This document shows positions 34,130 through 47,893 of a DNA stretch of 64,000 bases, one piece after another. Within the stretch, counting starts at the first letter, position 1. Every line of letters starts with the position of its first letter. A program made the translations under genes and the position numbers. The notes under the pieces are model-generated. The model saw only the letters and a list, made by a program, of their open reading frames with translations. It ran no database searches and was not told the origin of the DNA. Source of the DNA: Lycorma delicatula (Eukaryota; Arthropoda; Insecta; Hemiptera; Fulgoridae); the NCBI RefSeq assembly GCF_047948215.1, contig NC_134460.1, positions 13,761,501 through 13,825,500 on the forward strand. The letters run 5' to 3'.

Positions 34130-36190
34130 GCTTTCTGCCTGGCGGCAGTTCCCTTACTCCACTTCTCTCTCCATGCATTTCAGTTCCAAGCCTTCTCCAG
34201 CTTCACCTCACCAAATAACTTCATCTTTCTTCTTTCTCGCTTCCTTTCTTCTTCTACTGAAAGATGCAGTTAAGATTTCACTTCCTTCATACTCACGTTG
34301 ATCCAGTCTCTCTTCCTCTTCCTCATTGACCAACTTTTACAATATAGTAATTCCCTCTTCTTATTGAAGATTTCCTTTTCCATTACTATCTTTCCTTTTA
34401 TTTCCATTGAGCTTTTCCAGTTCTCGTGTCACCATAGTATCCAGATATCGGTAATATTTTAATTTTTCTTTCTTCCTTCACTTGTTCTTACCACTAAATC
34501 ATCCTTGTTGTTTGCTTACATTGCTGTTTTTATATATATATATTTTTTCATTCCATATTCTTTCATTCTTTTCACAGAGCCTTTAACAATTTTCAAAGTT
34601 GTGTGTGCTATCAGCTAGAATTACCATATCATCAATGTAAACCCATCCAGTCAGTCATATTCATATTTACTTTCATTGTTGCTGTTTATCTCACACATAA
34701 TTCTGTAATTAACCTTCTGTCTTCTTTCTTTAAGAATTTCTATCATTTTCTTGCAGCTGACTATTGCCTTTACTAAATTTATGAAACGACTCATTCCTCT
34801 TCCTCTTTTTTTAATGTTATGAATCTCTTTAACCATTCTTACAAGCGTGATGGCATCTCTGGTCCTTTTCCCTTTCCTGATGGGAAAGGAACCAGACATG
34901 CCTCCTCCTCTGCATTATCTTCTATTATTCTTATCAATCTCCAGTTTAGGACTCTTAACAATATTTTAGCGACATAGATTACTAAATTTATTGTTCTGTG
35001 TTCTGCACATTTTCTGGTATAAATTTTTTTGAATTTGTATTTCATCGCCGTTTTCACAACGTCTTCAGGCTATTCTCCGATACTAGCTCAACTTCGGTAA
35101 CACAGTTTAGTTATTTCTTGCACTCCTTCTGCCTTTAAGCATTTAAAAAATTTTATGATGAGTTCATTTACTCCAGTCAATTTTTTATTCTTTATTTCTT
35201 TAATTGCTTTCTATATTTCACATGGTCCTTTATCTTCTTCAGCTACCTCCCATTACTTTTCTACGTTTAATTCTTCAGGTTTCTCTCTTCTCATTTGCAT
35301 CGCCTTCACATATTCCTCCCACATTTATCTTACTTGTTTTTCTTCATGTAACAGTTTGTCATCATTATCCTGAATTTCTCTCATTCTACGATTCCCATTC
35401 CATTTATTTGATGTAATGCTCTTCACCTTCCTATATATCATAATTCTACTGCCCTGTATTTTTCAGAAACTCAATATAATTTCATTCTTCCTTAAACCAT
35501 CTTTCCCTGTCTTTCTGTATCTCTCTCCTTAACTCAGTGTTTAATTTATAATACATTGCTCTTTCATTTTATCCTGCCTTATTCTTATACAGCTTTCTTA
35601 CTTTCATTTTCTTCAGAAACCCATGGTTTCATGCCTCTATTTCCCCCATAACAGCCTACTTCTTCCTTTGCTGTTTTTAGTATGGCATTTTTTACTCTCA
35701 ACCAGGCCCCCTCACTGTTATCTTCTTATTGTCTTTCTTTAATCGCCTTAGTTAGATTTTCTCCTATTGTTGCCTCATCTAATTTCTACAACTTTTCTAC
35801 ATTCTTAACTACCTTCATTTTCTCCACTTTCTTTAAAGTTATTCTCTTTTCCATCAGAAGCAGAGTATGATCACTGTTGATATCTGCACCTGGTAATCCA
35901 TTGGATTTATTGGAATTTTTACCTTTTATCTACTCAGATATGGTCTGTCTGAAACCGTGTTTAGTTCCTAAGGGATATCCATGCATATTTCCTCCTTTCA
36001 TGAACCAAATTTTGGGTATAAATAATTCTTTCTGTTGGGAAAGTTCTACTAATCTGTTTCCCTTCCATTCATTACCCCTAAGTCAAATTTTCCCACCACA
36101 CTTCTTTCTTTACCTTCTCCAACGACAGCATTCCAGTCACCCATCTACAGCAGTCCTTATCGATTTTTATTAAAAAATAAAATCGGGCAA
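34130..36190 (-). pseudogene. old LINE with endonuclease and reverse transcriptase remains
   Basis: This minus-strand relic has its order preserved. Near 36100-36160, MGDWNAVVGEGKERSV is readable, the block of the apurinic-type endonuclease that holds its active-site Asp and Asn. Near 35000-35057, CAEHRTINLVIYVAKILLRV is the finger region of the reverse transcriptase. Near 34840-34930, FPSGKGKGTRDAITLVRM follows in another frame, and after that INLVKAIVSCKKMIEILKER. The 3' end near 34140-34200 gives SKGTAARQKAS. Many stops and shifts are present. It is a different and older family than LINE-1, though of similar RTE-like type. Confidence 0.65.
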
Positions 36191-36526
36191 AAATAAAATC
36201 AATCGATCCAGTAGTTTTCATTTTTCTCTTTTTTTATATTTGAACTAAACGGTTCAAATATACGTTGTAACAATTTGTTTTCTCCTCCGGGTATTAAAAT
36301 GCCAACTTTGATTTTGTTCAGGATTCCGTAGTAAAACCTAACCTATCCCTGGAATCCTATTGCAGGTAGAAATAATCTAGCTGAATATCAAGTTATTTAT
36401 ACATATTTAGATATTCTTTGAAGAATAATTTCTTCAAAGTAAACACTTTTAAGTAACGAACGACTGGAACATTTTTTTCCAATTTTAAAGTTAGAGTACC
36501 TTTTCAGCCTTGGTTAACATGAGTTT

Positions 36527-36529
<3 letters not shown>

Positions 36530-36613
<84 letters not shown>

Positions 36614-36638
36614 CATATACACACACACACACACACAG
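36530..36638. repeat. (CA)n(TA)n(CA)n compound microsatellite
   Basis: About 30 CA units are followed by TA units and again CA units. The short open frame across it is a repeat artefact. Confidence 0.95.
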
Positions 36639-38371
36639 ATTACAAGATTTAAAAAAAAACTGTTAGAAGATGAGAGAAGTTTATTTGAACAAGTACAACT
36701 GGAAGAAAGCGTGCAGCATTAGCTATATTAAAGTAATTATATAAAATAAATTAAATTCATAAAATTGTAATAACCCCCACCTAAAAAAAACACATACACA
36801 ATCTCTGATTTTGTTTTTTTTTTTTTTACTACAACTTACACAGTAATAACTTAAAACAATAGGAATTTAAATCAAGTGATGAGGAACTTAAAATTTCCCC
36901 ATTAAAAAGACAATTTCCTTTTAAGCAAACAATAATAACGTTACCTTATAAATAGAGAACAAAGCGGCAGCCTAATACAACTAAGTGGAATGTTAAACAT
37001 AATAATGCTTTTAAAGTTCTGTTATAGTTTCGAGTAAGACCATCTCCTTTCTTATAGTAATATAGTTTGTATAGGCGTGACAGTGGTAAATAAAACACGC
37101 CCTTTATAAGTATATATATATATATATATATATATATGAGTACAGTTATTGGAAGTCTGGATAGATATGCAAAATATAAAAAAAATGTAGTGATAAAATT
37201 ATCATATTATAAATAAATTCTGTACATAGAATTTCTTTAATTGTGAACTTCGTTTATGAATTACAAGATCACATAATCGTTTTAAATAATCTTTATACAA
37301 CAGCATACTTAATGTCAGTCCAACCGGTTCAAATACATATACAATTCTTAAATTCTCTACAAAATGTAATCTGTTTACAGGTAATTTTAACGAAGCTATG
37401 GCAAAATTTTTTCAAGCTAAGGAAACGTTTACGGACCTACATTTATATTAAGTTTTTATTATATTTACTTTCACTTGTAGAATATGATCTAAAATTCCTT
37501 ACGTTTCTTCATGGGGTACACTAAATAATTAATTAAAATAGTTATAGGTGTTGAAATTTTATATTATTGGGAAAAAAAAAAATTAAAAAAAAAAGCATAT
37601 ACAAAGATTATTTTTAAAACAATAATTAATTGAATGATCTAAAACAAAAGAAAGAGATGATGAGAAAGTAAAAATAGAAAGGAGCGAAAAAATAAAAGTG
37701 AAACAATATAAGTGAATAAGATAGAAAACTTTTAGTTAATTAAGAGTATATAATATGTAGATAATTAAACAAATTTAAAAATAAATTACATAAATGAATA
37801 ATTTTTTATTTTTTAATAAAATACAATAAAAAAATCCATTTTTTAATTATTAAACCCTGAATAGATTTCCTTAAGGAAAAAGAGGAAAAGTAACCTAAAT
37901 ATTATTTTTGATAAATCAAGGCTACTGTAAAACAACAAACGACGGATAAACGATACTTTAATTATATTTGTCATAATAATTTAGATTTCTCCTATTTTTC
38001 TTGGTTTCTAGTATCAACATATTTATTATCACCGGTAAAAATATAAGGAAGTAATAAATTATTGTAAAACTAAGATCTCTATTGTTATCAATAAAAATGA
38101 TTGCCAACAAAAGAAAAAACAAAATAGAATTAAAATGAAAAATTTCTTTGAAAGTATATTTAAAAAAAAAACATAAACATATTTATTTTTCATTCTTTGA
38201 TAAACATTATAAAGGAAAGTGTCTTTTCTTGAATGATCTAGTTTTATTTGATATTCTTAAATACTGAGTTATTGGTTTTGTAACATATATATTCAGACTA
38301 GATAGTAATAAACCTTTATATTTATATTTTAACGTAAAAATTATTTCAAATTGACATGACGTACTTTCTTA
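36639..38371. other. AT-rich DNA with a (TA)n tract
   Basis: A (TA)n tract lies at 37110-37137. No gene, RNA or repeat copy was otherwise identified. Confidence 0.5.
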
Positions 38372-39240
38372 TTAAAAGTGCCCGCAGACACACAGCTCGT
38401 CAGTTGCCAGATACAAATTTATACAAAGACCGTTCCTTAATCGTGGTGGGCCATTCTTGCTGCCATGCTTCCATCGCGAGGCTCTGAAGCGTACCCACAT
38501 GCGGGAGGTGGGTAACTGTTCTAAATTTAGATCCGGTTCACTGTGATCATCGTTCCGCTTCGGTATTAGCCCGGAGTGAAACCTCATTCCATATACCTCG
38601 GCTTCCCTACCTCTTCGCAAACTCCACATGGCCGCAAAACATTGACCACGAAATCGATTGGGAGAGCCTTTCCGAATACATTGGTTGCCTCATCGTAGTA
38701 GATTGTTTTAAAAAACGCCAGTGTATACTATCAAGGCTCAGCGCCGGGCACTCCTTAAATTTTGAGTGCTCTATTTATATCCAACCTATGCGCCCAAACG
38801 GGCGTCACGTAACTGGTCATACTTTCGAAGACACCTCGGTACACCATGTACAATTGACGGCCGGACAGCCCATAGTCCTTCCGAATAATCCTCCTAAGCT
38901 TGTGCATCACAGAGACGGCGTCCGCCGCAACTTGTTTAATATGGTTGTTAAACAGCAACTTCTCATCAAACAAAACACCTAGGTACTTATGAACCCTTAA
39001 CTAGACTGATTACATAGCCTTTATGCTAAATGTTGGGGTTTCGACTGTACGAGAATTTCTCTGCGCCCTTCTGAGGCATGTACTTCGTCTTGGGCACAGA
39101 AATCTTTAAATTTAATTTTTCATTCACCCTCTGCAGCTGCCACCGCTCTTTCTTCCAGTTGTGGTCGTGAATTACCACGAACTAAAAGGTGACAGTCATC
39201 GGCAAAACCTAAGTAGAGAATCCCCGCCCATTGGGTAAGA
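38372..39240 (-). pseudogene. R1-like LINE reverse transcriptase piece 1
   Basis: On the minus strand the piece starts directly at the catalytic palm with LGFADDCHLLVRGNS (near 39180-39225). It continues through the thumb region with LFDEKLLFNNHIKQVAADAV and YGLSGRQLYMVYRGVFESM (38755-38973) to a segment ending near 38375. Frames break several times. FADD is intact, but the N-terminal half and the 3' untranslated region are absent. It stands immediately downstream (in element sense) of the 3' end of piece 2. Confidence 0.8.
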
Positions 39241-41170
39241 TTGATTTGCTTGGCATTTCTTCCGCCACCACCCCATTCGGTCGCCCTAAAGCATAAGAAC
39301 GAATGTCTGTGCACAAACAGCTACTGAGCCACGAAACAGTTTAGCGACCAGTGTCCTAAATATCTCCTAGAGCTTACCTAACAGCATGAGCGGACTAAGT
39401 ACAGCGCCATACACCAACGGGTAACGTGTCCCAATCCCTCACTTGTCATATATTACTTAATTGGATACGCGCACCCCGACAACTACTAAAAATATATATG
39501 ACGTCCATAAATTAAAATTTACTTCGTCTAGCAATTCGCTGCCACGCCTTGGTCGCTGAATGCCAGGAAGTACCTGTCCACCACATAAAGTGCTTGGAGC
39601 CTTAATTGGCTGGTGGTAAACCATAGATCTCTAGATTAGCTTCCAACAGTAGTGCGGTAGGAGTATTTCCCTTAATGAAACTAGTGATGTCGGTTAGCAA
39701 CCGCATCAAGGAATTTCCACACGGTCCGACAATGCGGCTCTCGCCACACTGACTCGCAGTTTATGCGGCCAATTTTTCCCTTGACCTCTAAGTTCCAGGG
39801 TGGACCTGGTCTCTGGACCTCCCCGCAGACGCACAACTCATCAGCTGCCAGGTGGAACCGAAAAAAATATTGGTTTAAATTTACATGGTTGCTCCTGTTG
39901 CCCTTAAAAACGAAGGAGAGGCATACCATCCCCCCAGATCCTGTATAAATCTATACAAGGACCTTCCCTTAGTCGTGACGTGCTATTCTTGCTGTTATGC
40001 TTCCATCGCGAGGCTGTAAAGCCTCCTTCGAAGGCGGGAGATGGACAACTGTTAGAAATTTAGAACCGTTGCATTGAGATTACCGTTCCGCTTCGGTACT
40101 GGCCCGGCTCGAAACCGCATCAAAAAATGCCTCGGCCTCCCTTCCTCTTCGCAATTTCCACATGGCCGCCCGAACTTTCACCATTAAATCGATTAGGAGA
40201 GCCTTTCCCAATACAGTAGTAGCCTCATAGGAGGTTGTTTTAAAAGCACCAGTACATACAATTAAGGCTCTGCGCTGGACACTCCTTAAATTTTGAATAA
40301 GTGCTCGATTTCTATCCAACTTATGCGCCTAACGGACGCCGTGTAAGAGGTCATACTTTCGAAGACACCTCGGTACACCATGTACAAATGACGGCCGGAC
40401 AGTCCGTAATCCTTCTGAGCAATCCTCCTAAGCTTGTGCATCACAGAGACGGCGTTCGCCGCTACTTGCCTAATGCGGTTGTTAAACAGCAATTTCTCAT
40501 CAAACAAAACACCTAGCTACTTATGAACTCGAACTCGACTGATTACACAGCCTTTATACTTAATATGGGGGTTACGACTGTATGATAATTTGTCTGCACC
40601 CTTGAGAAGCATAAACTTCGTCTTGGGCACAAAAATCCTAAATGTCCATCCAGCCCTCTGCGGTTAACATAGCCGCCGGCGCTCGGTCTTCTAGTTGCAA
40701 TTGTGAATTACCACGAACTAACAGGAGACAGTCATCAGCGAAAGCCTGGGCCGTGACCCCCTTCCGGGAATGTCAGTCCCAAAAATCCGTCAGTCCCAAA
40801 AATCCGTCGAATACCAGGTTGCACAGCAAGGGACCGAGAATAGAGCCCTGCGGGCTTCCCCTGTTGACGGATTTTTCCATAACTAGGTGCTCATCCCTAA
40901 ACAGAGCCGTGCGATCAGACAACTACGGCGATCAGTCACACACTACGGCCTGCAGGGCTACGGAAACATTTCGGCGTTCCAACTCTAGACAGAACTCCAA
41001 CACAATGAAGGAAATGTTGCCTCTATGTCAATAAAAATTGCCTAAACATACTTACAGTCGGCGCTTTCCACCTCGGAAAGAGCATTTAAAATGCAATCCT
41101 CGTGCCAATCCCTTTCATAAAGCCATACTGGCCTCGAATTAGAAATGAGTTTATATCGATGCTTTCCCAG
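39241..41170 (-). pseudogene. R1-like LINE piece 2, reverse transcriptase to 3' end
   Basis: This minus-strand piece begins near 41170 with the palm entry GQYGFMKGIGT. It passes a Gly-rich INRGSPQGSILGPLLCN-like block (decayed, near 40800-40870) and QAFADD (near 40730-40755). It then repeats the thumb blocks of piece 1 (LFDEKLLFNNRIRQVAANAV, YGLSGRHLYMVYRGVFESM at 40286-40507). After the coding end it continues into the 3' region with CRTVWKFLDAV (39681-39929) and the terminal gaaatgccaagcaaa near 39245. Many frameshifts are present. The overall type is R1-clade-like, with an Asp-Asp catalytic motif preceded by Phe rather than Tyr. Confidence 0.8.
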
Positions 41171-41590
41171 AGCCGTTCCAGCCCAGGGGATAAGTCGGTC
41201 TACTTTCTTGGCTCATGAATTAATCGGTGCTCAGTCGCAAGGACATGGATGAGCTTAATACCAGATATAACAAGTATCGCCTCCCGCGAGACAATCCTAA
41301 AGGCGCTGATCATAGATAACAGAAAGAGACGCTAATAAAATATTCCTGTAAGATTTTTACCTCATTCGATGAACCCAGACAGGCGCAGCGTACAGCATTA
41401 TAGCATCGCATTCACCCTTATGTAAAATACGAGTGGTTCTAAAATTAAGCCCCCAGTCTGAGTGAACTGCTCACTAAACACCGAATAAAGCATTACAAAC
41501 CTTTTTGGCAGCATATTGAAGATGTTCTTTGAATCGAAGATTCACATCAAAGATAACAGCTAGATATTTGAGCAGGGGGTAGGAAAGCAG
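41171..41590 (-). pseudogene. R1-like LINE piece 3, thumb and C-terminal fragment
   Basis: The minus strand reads YLAVIFDVNLRFKEHLQYAA (near 41530-41570), then IMLYAAPVWVHRMR (near 41370-41410), then SREAILVISGIKLIHVLATE (near 41230-41300). These are the thumb and C-terminal blocks typical of R1-type proteins, clearly diverged from pieces 1 and 2. It is joined head-to-tail to piece 2. The DNA from 41591 to 42670 has nothing recognisable. Confidence 0.7.
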
Positions 41591-42670
41591 AAAAAAGTAA
41601 AAACATATTCCAGTAAAGAATTATTATTCCACTACATAAATAAATAAGCGATGCCAGGGAAGTACAACAACTTTTTCAGTTATTATCAAGATATATATTG
41701 CAATTAATTAGATAACGTTAACATAAATAAATAGTATGATAGTTAAATAGGTGTAACGATCTAAATTGTTACTCTACCTTTGACTTTCGACTAGTGCATA
41801 TTGACTTTTACCGAGTAGATTAATAACGTTAAATGCTAAACCAATAATTAACAAACTGTGAGTCAATAATAAATAGATTATAATAAATATTTACGTAATC
41901 ATCAAACAGATGTGTAGTGGTTATTAAGTACTTAAATTACTGTTTATATACATAGATACGTATATATAAATTTATACTCGCATACATGCAAACGTTTAAT
42001 TTGACCACATCCGAGAAGATAAGGGGTTGGTTCTTTACCAGTAACAAATTCTTGGTTTTCTTTCTTTCTCTTTCTTTCTGCCCCTGTTACTCTCAGATTC
42101 TTATCGAATATGTAGTTTTGAAAATCGATAAGAACCCGAAGTAAAATAGCGGTAATGGTTTTAATTGTTGTGGTAATCATAATGGCTGCGGTTGTGATGA
42201 TGATAGTGGTTCTGATTCTGATCATTTTGTTGATGTGGTGTCGATGATAGTTGGTTGTAATAGTAGTAATACGAGTATATTAGTAATTTTCCGTCAGATG
42301 TACATACAAACAACATAATTTTGTTACAACTTAAATAATATTAATGGCATAAATTATACCATAAGATTAATTAACAACCTCAATATTGATTAGTAAAGTT
42401 TAATACCCCATATTAATAATGTACGGATCCTCAAAGTGCAGAATAACATATCCCACCTAAACGCATGCTGATCAGATATAGCCCACGTATCGTACCAGCT
42501 GAAGTGCTAGATAGGCGTTCGTCTCATGTACCCGCATATTCGTGCCTTTCTGTAAGCATTGCAACCCCATATTTGAACATTATCTGACGGTTCACTTTCT
42601 GAAGTTTACAATAATGGTTATAATCGGGAAAATTTCAAATTACAATAAAAAAAATGAAATATGATTATTT

Positions 42671-43410
42671 ATCGTACATAGATGAAGTCCTACGCAAAAA
42701 CTATCGCATGAAAATAAACAAGAACAAAACAAAAGTAATGAAATGTAGTAGAAATAACAAAGATGGACCGCTGAATGTGAAAATAGGAGGAGAAAAGATT
42801 ATGGAGGTAGAAGAATTTTGTTATTTGGGAAGTAGAATTACTAAAGATGGACGAAGCAGGAGCGATATAAAATGCCGAATAGCACAAGCTAAACGAGCCT
42901 TCAGTAAGAAATATAATTTGTTTACATCAAAAATGAATTTAAATGTCAGGAAAAGATTTTTGAAAGTGTATGTTTGGAGTGTCGCTTTATATGGAAGTGA
43001 AACTTGGACGATCGGAGTATCTGAGAAGAAAAGATTAGAAGCTTTTGAAATGTGGTGCTATAGGAGAATGTTAAAAATCAGACGGGTGGATAAAGTGACA
43101 AATGAAGAGGTATTGCGGCAAATAGATGAAGAAAGTATCATTTGGAAAAATATAGTTAAAAGAAGAGACAGACTTATAGGCCAGATACTAAGGCATCCTG
43201 GAATAGTCGCTTTAATATTGGAAGGACAGGTAGAAGGGAAAAATTGTGTAGGCAGGCCACGTTTGGAGTATGTAAAACAAATTGTTGGGGATGTAGGATG
43301 TAGAGGGTATACTGAAATGAAACGGCTAACACTAGATAGGGAATCTTGGAGAGCTGCATCAAACCAGTCAAATGACTGAAGACAAAAAAAAAGAAAAAAA
43401 ATCGTACATA
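42671..43410 (+). mobile_element. LINE-1 copy G, 3' end with target duplication
   Basis: Two copies of atcgtacata flank the insertion (42671-42680 and 43401-43410). The body begins at the codons for DEVLRKNYRMKINKNK and ends in gactgaagac and an A-rich tail with one G. Copies B, C and G have target duplications of 10-11 bp, so the insertion mechanism is consistent. Confidence 0.92.
42682..43379 (+). pseudogene. LINE-1 C-terminal fragment (copy G)
   Basis: The open frame runs from just after the catalytic palm to the normal end AASNQSND without a break. It contains GGEKIMEVEEFCYLGSRITK, ALYGSETWTIGVSEKKRLEA and GRPRLEYVKQIVGDVGCRGY. The polymerase active site is absent. The ATG at 42654 lies in flanking DNA. 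Confidence 0.88.
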
Positions 43411-43870
43411 TTTTATAAATTAATTATATTAATATTAAATTTACACTTTAACTTCTGTTTGAGTAGAAATTGATTCGGTCATTAATTTTAACTCCTCTTT
43501 TAATTGTTTTATTTATGGGAGGATCTTTCTTTTATTTTTTTATGTTTTTCTTTATTCTACTCATTACAGTAACGATTCGCTTAAATGAGCCATTCCATAG
43601 AAAATAATGTAATGGCTAAACTTATATAATTGTGTTAAATAAATCGCGAGAAATATTAGCAGTAATTAATACGTTTTACTTTAAACTTTTAAGAATGTTA
43701 TTGTTTTAATTAAAAATTTATTTTTTAGTAATTTTTTCTATGCTGATTAAATTTACGTATCTATATATGAAATTTATTAGTATTAAGAAATTTGATAACA
43801 AATTATTTATTACTAATTTTTTAGTATTTATTCTACGACCATAAAGATAATATTTTAGTTTTGGGTAACT

Positions 43871-43908
<38 letters not shown>

Positions 43909-44917
43909 CAAAAAAATATATCAATTATCTGCTTCCCAGGTAGACGTAACATCCCTAATCGCGTAGCTAGAATGTTCATTATTAATATTATGTCACCAAA
44001 CGAAATTGCTGTGCGTTTATTAAATGAAAATTCCTCTCGAAATACTTTGTATTTATATTAATGAATTTGCAATCTTTATTAAAAAGAATAAAGTTAGTTA
44101 TTCTTAAAAAAAAATTACAATTTCTACCTTTACCAAATCGGAACGATAACGGAACTATTTTCCCATAACTCGACACACAATATTTCGGTTTACCAGAAAC
44201 TTTACTTTATATCTTCCTTTTGTCATCTTTAATTAATCACTGAACCATTTTAAAAAAAATCTTTCCATAATTTATTTAAAATACAATAAACGATTAAAAG
44301 ATTTTCTTTTAGAGAAACGATATTACTCTGTATAAATTTAATTAGAAAATATAGTTATTAAATAAACTTTAATTATTAAAAAAAAAAAAAAAAAAAAACG
44401 GAATTTTTTTTTCTTCCCGTTTGATGTGTACATAAATATTTCCTCAAATAATTTTCATTAACTCATTTTACAGTTGTGAATTTTTTTATATTTAGTACCT
44501 TCCTGTATTTACCTTAACAATATTTCGTGTGTTTATATTTTAAATAATTATTTAAACTTTAGTTATATCAAGTTTTTATTTTATAATTTGTAATTGCGGT
44601 TTTAGCGCAGTTTTCCTTGATCCTAGGCAAATGCTGGAGCAATTATTTTTTTTTTTTTTTGCTTTTTGGAGGAGATTGTGACGTCCTCAATTTAATGTAT
44701 TATTATGTTCCGAACGATTTATTTTATCTAATTTCAACCCGATTATTAAATAGCTTTCTAAGAAAACAAGTAAAAAAATAAAAATAAATGCGTAATAGCA
44801 TTTAAATAGCATTAAAAATTAAATTTTAAACCATTAATTAATAAAAAACTTTTTTTTCAAATTTTAAAAAAGATGTTAAAAAAATCACAACCAACTGAAA
44901 AAGAAAGCAATAAATAA
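43411..44917. other. AT-rich DNA with a (TA)n tract
   Basis: TA repeats occupy 43875-43904 and a 20-base A run lies near 44380. No gene, RNA or repeat copy was recognised. Confidence 0.5.
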
Positions 44918-45953
<1,036 letters not shown>

Positions 45954-45954
45954 G

Positions 45955-47691
45955 AAATGTAGAAAAGCCCCTGGTCCCGACGGTATACCGGCCGAGGTGC
46001 TCAAACTAGTGGGGCGCTGCAGGCCCCGTCTTCTACTAGACATGTATAATGCATGTCTGAAGGCTGGGTCTTTTAGCGCCAGGTGGAAGACCGCGCGTCT
46101 TGTGCTAATTCCCAAAGGAAAAGAAAACCCAGAGTCGCCGTCCTCCTACCGCCCATTGTGTATGCTTGACACAGCTGGGAAGGTATTGGAGAAGCTGTTA
46201 AAGAAAAGACTGGTTACGGCGATGAATCAGGCAGGTGGCCTGTCACCTAACCAGTACGGTTTCCGGCAGGGTCGATCGACCCTAGACGCAATTCAGGAGG
46301 TTGTTGAGGCGGTGCGGCGAGCAGAGGACCACAATCATTTTTCGCGACGTGTGGTCCTTCTCGTTACGTTGGACGTAAAAAACGCGTTCAACTCCGCACG
46401 ATGGAGCGATATGATTCGGGCCCTGGAGCATTCGTTCCATGTGCCTCAATACTTTCTGAGAATGGTAGACGCATACCTGAGGAACCGCGGTCTCATTTAC
46501 GAGACCGCAGCAGGCTGGCGTAGGACTACGATCACGTCAGGGGCGGCGCAGGGGTCGATTCTCGGCCCCGACCTTTGGAACGCCGTCTACGATGGCTTGC
46601 TGAGGCTGGAGATGCCTGAAGAATCTGCCTTGGTTGGGTACGCTGACGACGTTGCGCTACTTGTCGCAGATCGCGACGTGGAGCGCGCCCAACTGAGGCT
46701 CAGTCGGGCCATGCACAGAGTCGGTGCCTGGCTGGACGATCATGGATTGTCTCTAGCTCTCAGCAAAACGGAGATCGTAGTTCTCACGAAGAAACGTATC
46801 GACACCCTTCTTTCCCTGCGGGTCGGGGTAGAGGTTGTCGAGACCAAGCCGGCCGCAAAGTACCTCGGTATGATGATTGACCGGAAACTCAGCTTTGCTG
46901 AGCAGCTTCGTACAGCCGCCGACAAAGCTGCGAGAGCCGTAACTGCTCTCAGCCGGCTGATGGCGAATGTCGGCGGACCGAAGGCCAGCAGACGGCGATT
47001 GCTGATGTCCACGGTACATTCCATCCTGCTATACGGGTCGGAAGTGTGGGCCCAGGCATTAAGAGTTGCGAGAAACCGGAAGCGGCTCGCGCAGGTGCAA
47101 CGCACCGCAGCCTTGCGAGTCGCTTCCGCGTATCGGACGGTCTCCGAGCCTGCAGTACTTGTGGTCGCCGGCGTCATACCCATTGCTACTTTAGCAAGGG
47201 AGCGCCAGGCGATCTACGGGAGGCGGCGGGCAGGCGGAGACCGGGTGACCATTGCCAACGAGGAACGCACTCGCACATTCCTCGCATGGCAAGAGACCTG
47301 GGACCACGAGACCAGAGGACGATGGACCGCAAGGCTTATTCCTCTGGTCAGACCGTGGACGGAGCGACGGCATGGAGAAGTGGAGTACTACATGACCCAA
47401 TTTTTAACGGGTCACGGGTACTTCCGCGCTTACCTCCATGTCATAGGGAAAGCGCCGTCCCCCGACTGCCTGTATTGTCCCGGTGTACGGGACGACGCCG
47501 AGCACACCTTTTTCAAATGTGCTCGGTGGGCGGCAGATCGAGGGACATTAGAGGCGGATCACGGAGCACTGAGTCCCCACAACGTGGTTGCGATGATGCT
47601 CCGTGACCTGGGCAGCTGGGAAAGCGTAGCCCGATTCGTCGGCAACATACTCAGGGCCAAAAAGGCTGACCTGGACAGTCCTGAAAATTAG
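45955..47691 (+). CDS. R1-clade LINE ORF2, reverse transcriptase and C-terminal zinc knuckle, 5' truncated
   Basis: The uninterrupted frame gives 578 residues after the microsatellite. It starts at the finger motif KCRKAPGPDGIPAEVLK. The first catalytic Asp is residue 140 in LVTLDVKNAFNSARW, GAAQGSILGPDLWN follows, and the catalytic YADD is residues 229-232 (46639-46650). The thumb region AAKYLGMMIDRKLSF comes next. Near the end C-x2-C-x8-H-x4-C is residues 505-522 (47467-47520) in CLYCPGVRDDAEHTFFKC, a zinc knuckle typical of R1-type ORF2 proteins. The endonuclease domain and ORF1 are lost. The gene is far richer in G and C than everything around it and has no disabling mutation, so the insertion is probably very young. 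The upstream poly-Leu extension of the frame is accidental. Confidence 0.92.
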   Translation, partial: KCRKAPGPDGIPAEVLKLVGRCRPRLLLDMYNACLKAGSFSARWKTARLVLIPKGKENPESPSSYRPLCMLDTAGKVLEKLLKKRLVTAMNQAGGLSPNQYGFRQGRSTLDAIQEVVEAVRRAEDHNHFSRRVVLLVTLDVKNAFNSARWSDMIRALEHSFHVPQYFLRMVDAYLRNRGLIYETAAGWRRTTITSGAAQGSILGPDLWNAVYDGLLRLEMPEESALVGYADDVALLVADRDVERAQLRLSRAMHRVGAWLDDHGLSLALSKTEIVVLTKKRIDTLLSLRVGVEVVETKPAAKYLGMMIDRKLSFAEQLRTAADKAARAVTALSRLMANVGGPKASRRRLLMSTVHSILLYGSEVWAQALRVARNRKRLAQVQRTAALRVASAYRTVSEPAVLVVAGVIPIATLARERQAIYGRRRAGGDRVTIANEERTRTFLAWQETWDHETRGRWTARLIPLVRPWTERRHGEVEYYMTQFLTGHGYFRAYLHVIGKAPSPDCLYCPGVRDDAEHTFFKCARWAADRGTLEADHGALSPHNVVAMMLRDLGSWESVARFVGNILRAKKADLDSPEN

Positions 47692-47720
47692 GTAGCACCA
47701 AACAGGCTAGTATAGGAGGA

Positions 47721-47827
47721 CTCGACCGGAAGTAATGTGATAAACGGTTCCGGGTCGAGCCCTGGTAGAAAGGGGGGTGGTTTTAGTCGGTAGTCCGCTG
47801 ATGGTGATTGGATAATACCATCAGCGG
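47721..47827 (+). promoter_or_regulatory. two hairpins in the R1-clade LINE 3' untranslated region
   Basis: The first has ctcgaccggaa (47721-47731) pairing with ttccgggtcgag (47748-47759) with one bulged base. The second has ccgctgatggt (47795-47805) pairing perfectly with accatcagcgg (47817-47827) around an 11-base loop. Such 3' structures are the usual binding sites for the element's own reverse transcriptase. That role is inferred here. Confidence 0.75.
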
Positions 47828-47893
47828 GAGCCCGACACTCCGTGCGTAAATGCATTTCCACCTCCCTCCTCAAAAAAAAAAAAAAAAAAAAAA

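Noticed and set aside
36510..36722. CRISPR-like or tandem-repeat protein at the CA/TA array
   Set aside because: It is a dinucleotide microsatellite with no spacer-repeat structure.
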